A DNA stretch of 24,073 nt, taken from contig JAUCBJ010005967.1 in the NCBI GenBank assembly GCA_032718475.1, positions 1 to 24,073 of the forward strand, written 5' to 3'. The translations under genes were made by a program, and so were the position numbers. Within the stretch, counting starts at the first letter, position 1. Every line of letters starts with the position of its first letter. The DNA comes from Nemertoderma westbladi (lineage: Eukaryota > Xenacoelomorpha > Nemertodermatida > Nemertodermatidae). Shown in pieces: positions 18,506-24,073 of the stretch. The notes beneath the pieces were generated by a model, which was given only the letters and a program-made list of their open reading frames with translations, searched no databases and was not told the origin of the DNA.

Positions 18506-19568
18506 CAACACTAAGTTTGTTCATTGATAATCCATTTAATTGAAAGTATTCGACAATAGCCACAGTAATGTCCTCTCCACTTCCAGACTTTGGGGAAACA
18601 TGACCAATGTACATGGAATTCGGTTCTTCAAGAAGTGTATAGTGTTCTTCTTTAGCCAAAATACCAGAACTAACAAGCGTCATGTCTTTTTTACCATCAA
18701 AATATATACTTATTGGCTCAGATGTAGTTTTTGCATCGCATATTTTGCTGCGTAATTTATCTTTTTCTCTGCGAATTTTTGATCTATCTAATGTCGTGTA
18801 ATGTAGCCGAGCAAATAGCGGAAGCAGCTGCATCACTTACTTCAAACTATCAGCCATTTTGGCAACATTCTCGACACGAATGCGTTTATGGGGACATTTT
18901 GATGTTATTAAAAAGTCAGCATCATCACTTTCGGAATTTTGTAAATCACTAGAGCTACTATATTCGATTGGAATATAATCGGAAGCTCGAATCCCAGTAC
19001 TAGTAGATGCTTCCTCCATCGATGTGATTGTATTTCGAGTCTTTTTTCGGACATTAGCTTTAGTTGTTTTCACATCTATTCGTTCCGAAATTTTCATCAG
19101 CTGCGGACCGTGCTGATCTTGCAAAAAGGCCCTTTCAATTGCAGGAACCTTACTTGAAAGTTTGCAGACACATTCAGTTATCGGTCGACATTTACATTTA
19201 CAAATGTCGAAACATTTGTTTAGTTCAGTTTGATACTGCACAATTCAGAGCTTAATGGCTGGTGAGTCACGGCGATTCTTCGGGATTCTAACGAAGTTTG
19301 CACTTTTATCATAAATCTTTCGGAGCTGCCGTGCCAACGTTGTCGATGAAGATACAGTGGGAATGCTGGCTTTATTCCAAATCTCGATCACAGTTTGAGC
19401 ACATCTGTGGCAGTCTATATTTGTATTGTGAGAGCCTGATTTTGCATCACGCAGGAACAGTAAGTGGCACATGCAATCCATTAATGTAGGCAGAACTGAA
19501 CTACTAAGTTTTTTAGGATACCCAAAAATATCGTGCTTTTTTTGGACAGGTGTTTGAAAACGTAACAT
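18506..19568 (-). pseudogene. Transposase N-terminal and first catalytic part (broken)
   Basis: I take ATG 19568-19566 (M-L-R-F-Q-T-P-V) as start because family-like sequence begins there. The frame is open further upstream but looks non-coding. The order is a helical N-terminus (H-R-C-A-Q-T-V-I-E-I-W-N-K-A-S-I-P), an in-frame TGA at 19247-19245, a Cys-rich segment F-D-I-C-K-C-K-C-R-P-I-T-E-C-V-C that may bind metal, K-V-P-A-I-E-R-A-F-L-x-D-Q, a Ser/acidic linker, frameshifts near 18838 and 18785, then D-R-S-K-I-R-R-E-K. The first catalytic aspartate is probably in I-Y-F-D-G-K-K-D (codon 18698-18696), followed by Y-I-G-H-V-S-P-K-S-G-S-G. The exon ends at 18506 before a GT. With a stop and two frameshifts this copy cannot make transposase. 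Confidence 0.85.
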
Positions 19569-19922
19569 TTTGTAAAATAATAATCTGGTGGTATGGTAAG
19601 TAGTACCGGTAACATTGATAATTCGTATAACTGTGATCTGCTTGGACTGAATGAATATCAATACGTTTGAATTTCCCACCTTCATGCAATTGTCAAAAAA
19701 TGTAGGTAGACTTACCAGTACTGTAAACTATGTCTATGTACCACAGGCACAGGTTTGGAGATAACGGTAACAAGTTATAGGCTGAAAGGCAGGCAAGTGG
19801 GTTGGCCTATAGTTCTACGTTCGGATACATGGTACTGTACAGTATTATGGTTAATATCCAATATATAATAATATTGCCTCATTTCACAATAAATTGTGAA
19901 ATTTTGGTTTCTTAACAGTGTT

Positions 19923-20221
19923 GGTGGGTTGTGCTAAACTAATAATTTTTAGGAAAGCTGTTTAGAATATTGTCAACCAACCTTCAAACTTGAAATTTTT
20001 ACATGAGAACAGTTGTAATTGCAATGTTTTTGTTTTCAATTAATTTGGCATAGAAATGGTCTCAGGCGCTAAACTGGAAAACTTCAGTGCTTTGGTGGGG
20101 GGCTCAAACATAATTTTTAAAAATTTTACTTTAATACTTTTATATTTATTTTTATACTGTACCAATTTCCCAAATTGAGAAAACATCAATTTCCAAAAAA
20201 AAATTTAAATGACCACCCCTA
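19923..20221 (-). repeat. Right terminal inverted repeat (~300 bp)
   Basis: This is the inverted counterpart of 15138-15437, ending GACCACCCCTA at 20221. Between it and the transposase start (19569-19922) there is about 350 bp of AT-rich, non-coding DNA that would contain the transposase promoter. Confidence 0.95.
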
Positions 20222-20229
20222 ATAAACAA
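20222..20229. repeat. Right 8-bp target-site duplication (ATAAACAA)
   Basis: Identical to 15130-15137, and it abuts the last base of the right inverted repeat. Confidence 0.93.
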
Positions 20230-20985
20230 CCTTCAACACCACTGAATATCCCTCAGTTGGAAGATGATTTGAAATATGTATTAGATAAGAAAGATGCTTT
20301 ACGATTGTTATCTGATCTCAAAAATGGAGTATCCATCGGTTATCAAGGACCAAGAAATACAAGAATAGAGCGAAAAAATAACCGAAGTGCAATCGAAAAC
20401 GCACAAGCTGTGTCGATGACATTCTAGTACAGGAAATTCTAAACGGTTACCTCTCCGGTCCCTTTGAAAACCGACCATACATTTTCGAAAACACTCAACT
20501 GCAAATTATCAATGCCCTCACACTGAGTCTTGAGCCAGGAAAAAAAACGACTGTGTGTTGATTGTACAAACAATGGCATCGATACTCTTAACACATACAT
20601 AAGCGACGAAAACGCAACTGTTCAATATACTTCAGTTGACAATGTTGTTCAAAAAATAACCCAATGCGGTGGTAATGCTTACATTGGAAAGCTGGATGCA
20701 AAAGATGCTTTTAAAATAATACTAGTCGCCAAAAACGACTGGCCCCTCCTCGGCATACGTTGGCATGGCTTGTTCTTTATCTATACAAGGCTTGTATTTG
20801 GATTGCGGACTGCCAGTCGCATATTCCAAAACTACAGTACTGCAATACGTTTAGCAATAGAACGCAGATTAAGCACAGTCGCAGTGCCAACTGAATACAT
20901 TACCGACTTAGACACCTTGTCTACCCCAGTCATGCTTAGTCAAGTTTCGACCACTGTCTCATTAAGTATGTCCACTTAGCTGCCT
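20222..20985 (+). pseudogene. DIRS/Ngaro-like reverse transcriptase, continuation after the transposon
   Basis: The + strand reads on from the pol start at 15000. After the target duplication come P-Q-L-E-D-D-L-K-Y-V, then G-V-S-I-G-Y-Q-G-P-R-N-T with S-A-I-E-N-A, L-S-G-P-F-E-N, R-L-C-V-D-C-T-N-N-G-I-D-T-L-N, Y-T-S-V-D-N-V-V, L-D-A-K-D-A-F, L-L-G-I-R-W-H-G and V-F-G-L-R-T-A-S-R-I-F. This is the order seen in DIRS/Ngaro RTs (GY.GPR, SGPF, SVND-like, K.D..DAF, LG.RW, GLR). Frames change near 20412 and again in an A-run near 20541-20547. The YxDD box appears only as Y-I-T-D-L (about 20899), so one catalytic Asp is likely lost. No RNase H or tyrosine recombinase follows. The sequence is replaced by a pogo-type relic at about 20984. 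An ATG at 20209 lies inside the inverted repeat and is not a real start. Confidence 0.8.
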
Positions 20986-21930
20986 ATTCTGGTCTGGTTT
21001 TGTCAGGGATACGTTTCAAAACTTGTGATCGATCAATAGGTGATAATCCAGTTGCCTTAAATACACCAATAATGTTATTGCTACCATTAACCTCTATGGC
21101 GTTTATGAGCCTCTTCAATAGCCCAGGGAATTGCAGCTTAGGTACTGTTCCCTTTGAACGACATTCCATTATCCACTTCATCAAGACCCCGTCAGTGTAC
21201 ATTCAATGGGCGAAAAAAAGCTACAGCCAGTGGCTGCATTAGTGTATGCAGTCTGGCACAATTGGTATCTTCTTAATGTTATTCTCAATTGCAGCCATTA
21301 CAAAATCTAGAGAAAAATTACACAACAGGTTATCCATAATTAGAACCTTAGGTCCAACAAGTTGTTTAGTGTGTCCAATAAATATTTCAAGAAACCATCT
21401 TGCGAATGTCCTCTGCTCAAACTATCCGCTCTTTGAGACATCATAGATGGTTCCAGCTGAACCACCCGAGCACCACCAATAATACAAGTTTAATGCTTTG
21501 TACACCACCATAGATGGTAGAATATTTCCAACTGCTGAACCGCAGAACATCATTGACGTGGCTGCCTTTGAATGTTCATTCACATTCTCCACCCTCTTAG
21601 TTCCTTTTTTCACTATGACTTCCTTGGCACTAGGATTATCAGTTAAGTTCATTTCGTAACAGTTAGAAAAATTAGATGGTTGAATATTCGCAACAGCATC
21701 TTCATAATTATTGAAGAACTCCTTAATGGTATCAGCAGTAACACATGATCGACTAATTTTAATGTTACCAGCAAGATGCTGGGACAAGTTGTGTCATTTC
21801 ATAAACAGATCCAGGAAATGCCAATTTGCCTTAAAGCATCCATTTACTCCTAACTTGTCAAGGTAGCAACCGTCTTGGTCGGCCATGGACAGCTGATTCA
21901 GAACTGGCACAGACCGAAGGAATCTGACTG
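20984..21930 (-). pseudogene. pogo/Tigger-type transposase relic (DDE_1 family)
   Basis: Read on the minus strand from about 21930, this matches the core of pogo/jerky-type transposases: N-W-H-F-L-x-L-F-M-K, L-S-Q-H-L-A-G-N-I-K, then E-M-N-L-T-D-N-P-x-x-K-E-V-I-V-K-K-G-T-K, M-F-C-G-S-A-V-G, P-S-M-V-V-Y-K-A and T-I-Y-D-V-S-K-S-G. After a TAG at 21424-21422 (Trp position in relatives) come P-K-V-L-I-M-D-N-L with catalytic Asp 21334-21332, M-Q-P-L-A-V-A-F-F-R-P-L, and finally L-Q-F-P-G-L-L-K-R-L...G-V-F-K-A-T-G-L. Further damage is a TGA at 21796-21794 (Arg position), frameshifts near 21240 and 21200, loss of the first Asp (relatives have Y-D-E-T-N) and Ala for the third Asp (relatives have Q-P-L-D). 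I see neither the DNA-binding N-terminus nor inverted repeats. Confidence 0.88.
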
Positions 21931-21960
21931 TTTAATTAAAATTTAACCTGTAATATAAAT

Positions 21961-22047
21961 TATATATTTCTACACTAAGCTATATATACTATAAACTATA
22001 TAGTTTTGGGTTTTTAATTATTTTAGTAGGCCTAATTAAGCTGAAAA
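21961..22047. repeat. Left copy of a duplicated AT-rich sequence, next to a TTAA insertion
   Basis: TATATATTTCTACACTAAGC...TTTTAGTAGGCCTAATTAAG is repeated at 23625-23699 as TATATATTTCTATTCTAAAC...TTTTAGTAGGCCTAATTAAC. The two copies flank the TTAA element at 22052-23618. If that element is removed they lie in tandem about 85-90 bp apart, so the element landed in an older tandem duplication. Confidence 0.75.
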
Positions 22048-22051
22048 TTAA
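22048..22051. repeat. Left TTAA target duplication of second element
   Basis: TTAA precedes CCCTATTAAACCCGGG, and a matching TTAA is found at 23619-23622 after GGGG. Confidence 0.75.
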
Positions 22052-22064
22052 CCCTATTAAACCC

Positions 22065-22095
22065 GGGGGGGGGCGGGTCAATATGACCCCCCCCC
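22065..22095. repeat. Subterminal G/C hairpin, left
   Basis: Nine G, C, three G, TCA, ATA, TGA and nine C form a stem with a 3-base loop, just inside the left end of the second TTAA element. Confidence 0.85.
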
Positions 22096-22392
22096 GTGGT
22101 TTTTTTATTATAATTCTGAAACAAACGCAGTTGGGAATCTGAAATTTTATGACTTTTCCTAAAAATCTAGTAGTGCAAGTAAATCCTAGTAGTGAAAACT
22201 GTTTTAAAAAATATTGGGTAGTTTTCGAGTTATAGCACCATTTTCTAACCCTACTTTTGGCACTTTTTTTGAGATGTTTTTTGAAAATTACATTTCATTA
22301 AATATTAATTGTAACATCTCATATTTTTGATTTACACCGGTTTTTTGGTGTTCGCAATTGGATGGAATTCATATAAATTGACTTAGAAATTT

Positions 22393-23090
22393 CAAACTTG
22401 TCTTTTTCGGCGGGTGCCAAATTTTGGTGCCAGCACCAAATTTTGAAATATGTCAATTTTGTAAATTGATTGTTTGAAACTTGTTTTTTACGCAATTGGG
22501 GTTTTTCGGGTTCTGGTTTCGATGAAATATATAAGAGTTGCACCAAGCGTATCAAACTTGTATTTTTCGGTGCTTTGTGCAAATTTTGGTGCTAGCACGA
22601 AATTTTGAAAATCCATTCAATAGATAAAATTGCTTGTGACAATTTATTTCTTGCGTTTTAGAGGTTTATGGCTGTTCTGAATTCAATGGAATATATAATT
22701 ATCGAACTAGACATCTCAAACTTGTATTTTTCGGAAGTGGGTGCAAAATGTGGTGCTAGCACCAAATTTTCAAAACCATCAAATATATCAATTGATTGTG
22801 TCACCTTGTTTCTTGCGGTATACTGGTTTGTTAGGGTTCTGAATTCAATGGAATCAGTAAAAATTTCATAAGAGTTTTCAAACTTGTATTTTTCGCCGGT
22901 GGTGAACATTGTTGTGCCAGCACCAAATTTTGGAAAATGAGTAAATTGATCAGTAGATAGTATCATCTTGTTTCTTGCGTTATACGGGTTTATGAGGGTC
23001 CTGAATCCGATGGAATCAATAAAAACAGCACTGGACATCGCAAACTTGTACTTTTTGGTGATGGGTACTTTGCAAACTTTGCCAAATTAC
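22393..23090. repeat. ~162-bp internal repeats, four full copies and a partial
   Basis: The word CAAACTTGT/TC begins units at 22393, 22553, 22717, 22879 and 23041 (spacings 160, 164, 162, 162). Each unit continues with T-TTTTTCGG, then GTGC-AAATTTTGGTGC and the palindromic GGTGC(C/T)AGCACC followed by AAATTTTG, then TTGTTTCTTGCG and TTCTGAATTCAATGGAAT-like sequence. A decayed further unit may precede 22393. The copies differ by scattered substitutions and are therefore old. Confidence 0.9.
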
Positions 23091-23537
23091 GCCGAAAAAT
23101 ACAAGTAGCAATGATCTGGCATATTTGAAATGTATTCCATTACAATCAGCGCCCTAGAAAACCTGAAAATGTGAATTTATAGCATCGTATAAGTGAATTA
23201 AAAATTTTGTGTTCTAACTGAAAAGTGCTGGTTACTTGTTTTTTTTCAATTTTTTCCTATGCAGAGACGACTAAACAGCCACTTATGGTAATCATATCAT
23301 TTTTAAATATTTTGCAATGTATTTTGCGCCCCAGAAAACCTGTATTGAAAAACAATTAGCCGAAAAATGTAACATTCAAATTTTGTGAAAATTGTGCACA
23401 ACTTGTAATTTTGGTGCTGCAATATTACCACCCCATTACTTTTTTTCGAAAATTTTTTTTTCGGTCGGATCCAGACTAGTGACACCTACGTACGAACATA
23501 AAATCAGACGTTTTCGTTAGTATTTGTAGATTTTAGA

Positions 23538-23578
23538 GGGGGGGGGGGGGGGGGTCAATATGACCCCCCCCCCCCCCC
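23538..23578. repeat. Subterminal G/C hairpin, right
   Basis: Seventeen G, TCAATATGA and fifteen C make an almost perfect hairpin with a stem of about 18 bp and a 3-base loop. It has the same core as the left hairpin at 22065-22095. The exact run lengths may be affected by sequencing of homopolymers. Confidence 0.85.
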
Positions 23579-23618
23579 TGGTATTTGTACAGCATTTTAT
23601 AGCCCGGTACTAATGGGG

Positions 23619-23622
23619 TTAA
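23619..23622. repeat. Right TTAA target duplication of second element
   Basis: TTAA follows ...ACTAATGGGG and matches 22048-22051. Confidence 0.75.
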
Positions 23623-23624
23623 AG

Positions 23625-23699
23625 TATATATTTCTATTCTAAACTATGTAATTTTTTGGGGTTTATATTTTTTTTAGTAGGCCTAATTAACGTGTAAAA
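23625..23699. repeat. Right copy of the duplicated AT-rich sequence
   Basis: Partner of 21961-22047. It shares the TATATATTTCTA start and the TTTTAGTAGGCCTAATTAA end, with a shorter middle. Confidence 0.75.
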
Positions 23700-24073
23700 T
23701 AAGGTATATTATTTTTATACATTAACCAATATAATTTTTTTTATATATTTTTTAAGAACCAAGGCCTAATTATTATTAAAAATAAACTATTACATATGTA
23801 TGACCAATCCTTATGGATATATCTTTTTACAGAACACAGCAGAACACAGCAGAACACAGCAGAACACAATAGAATAAAGGCGGAACATAGGCGAACACAG
23901 CTGTAATTAAAATCTACAGCAAAAAATAACACACTTGGGAAAATACCGGACTTAATCATACAACTGTAAGATGTCAATTACATATTTAAATTAAATGGCG
24001 GTTTTCCATATCCTCCAAAATAAATTACCTGATCAGAGTTGCCCGATCAGCTGTTCGATTAGGCCTGTACCTG
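23700..24073. other. AT-rich non-coding end of window
   Basis: No gene is visible here. It contains the 10-bp repeat at 23831-23870 and a GATCAG inverted pair near 24031-24051. An open frame on the minus strand across the 10-bp repeat is a by-product of the repeat. Confidence 0.5.
23831..23870. repeat. 10-bp microsatellite, four units
   Basis: AGAACACAGC is repeated three times exactly, followed by AGAACACAAT. Degenerate units may continue to about 23900. Confidence 0.9.

Larger units (their letters stand above)
15138..20221 (-). mobile_element. 5,084-bp DNA transposon with ~300-bp inverted repeats
   Basis: The ends are TAGGGGTGGTCATTTAAATT at 15138 and its exact complement ending at 20221. 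They continue as inverted repeats of about 300 bp that are about 90% alike by eye. The element is flanked by the 8-bp direct repeat ATAAACAA and sits inside a DIRS/Ngaro-like pol ORF. It carries one transposase gene on the minus strand (19568 down to 15672), which has a GT-AG intron, at least three frameshifts and one stop, and is split by a TTAA-flanked element at 15777-17385. Without that nested element (and one copy of its TTAA) the transposon would be 3,471 bp. The 8-bp duplication, the TAGGGGTGG ends and the HSRWLTTA motif suggest a hAT-like relative. The long inverted repeats are unusual for hAT, so I leave the superfamily open. Confidence 0.93.
22052..23618. mobile_element. 1,567-bp TTAA-flanked non-autonomous element (piggyBac-like ends)
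   Basis: The left end reads CCCTATTAAACCCGGG and the right end, on the other strand, CCCCATTAGTACCGGG. These are terminal inverted repeats of about 16 bp with a few mismatches. TTAA lies directly outside both. Inside each end is a hairpin of a G-run, TCA-ATA-TGA and a C-run (22065-22095 and 23538-23578). The interior has no transposase and no supported gene. It is mostly a ~162-bp repeat array (22393-23090), and the open frames there are by-products of that array. Ends starting with CCC next to TTAA suit piggyBac; Kolobok shares the TTAA target and cannot be excluded. Confidence 0.82.

Noticed and set aside
20209-20221. ATG at 20209 as start of a short gene
   Set aside because: These bases are the tip of the right inverted repeat. 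The frame after them is the continuation of the pol ORF that starts at 15000.
22319-23038. Minus-strand open frames of 87 and 126 codons and a + strand frame at 22668-22871
   Set aside because: They lie in the 162-bp repeat array and their proteins simply repeat with it. No start context or family match.
23741-23977. 78-codon minus-strand frame with repeated Cys/Leu/Val residues
   Set aside because: It is produced by the 10-bp AGAACACAGC repeat read in antisense.

Overview
The window looks like a gene-poor, AT-rich stretch of an invertebrate animal genome that has filled up with transposable elements. I see BEL/Pao-type LTR retrotransposon coding sequence (a metazoan-restricted group), a DIRS/Ngaro-like reverse transcriptase, a pogo-type transposase, a long-TIR DNA transposon, two TTAA-flanked non-autonomous elements, several minisatellites, and one spliceosomal-type intron. 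There are no rRNA or tRNA genes, operons or bacterial signals. A marine lophotrochozoan or a similar invertebrate is plausible, but the sequence alone does not settle it.

Layout, left to right. 1-517: non-coding, with a short ~53-bp tandem repeat and a TATA-like box, possibly LTR or leader of the element that follows. 518-5873: a decayed BEL/Pao polyprotein (end of protease, RT, RNase H, integrase, DUF5641-like tail) that lacks gag, is split by a 1.25-kb non-homologous segment inside the RT, and carries one frameshift and one stop. 5874-7547: AT-rich non-coding DNA with a ~165-bp duplication. 7548-8890: a frame-broken coding tract on + that I do not recognise. 8891-10128: non-coding, with a 3-copy 40-bp repeat. 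10129-11245: a broken gene of a multi-copy invertebrate/chordate family of unknown function. 11390-11827 (-): an intact 145-aa orphan ORF. 12407-13429: an intact gag-like protein with two Cys/His motifs. 13783-14352: a 56-bp minisatellite.

The most striking part is a three-level nest. A DIRS/Ngaro-like pol ORF starts at 15000 and is cut at 15137 by a 5,084-bp DNA transposon (15138-20221; ~300-bp terminal inverted repeats; 8-bp target duplication ATAAACAA). The pol ORF resumes, in the same codon phase, at 20222. The transposase of that DNA transposon lies on the minus strand, contains a GT-AG intron, and is itself cut near its C-terminus by a 1,609-bp element (15777-17385) flanked by TTAA. Its last ~33 codons continue in phase beyond that element. 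The order of insertion can therefore be read directly from the sequence.

Downstream is a pogo-type transposase relic (-, about 20984-21930) that has lost at least two catalytic acidic positions. It is followed by a second TTAA-flanked element (22052-23618) with poly-G/poly-C hairpins and ~162-bp internal repeats, and finally AT-rich DNA with a 10-bp repeat. Nearly every element gene here is broken by stops or frameshifts. Only the orphan ORF at 11390-11827 and the gag-like ORF at 12407-13429 are open throughout.
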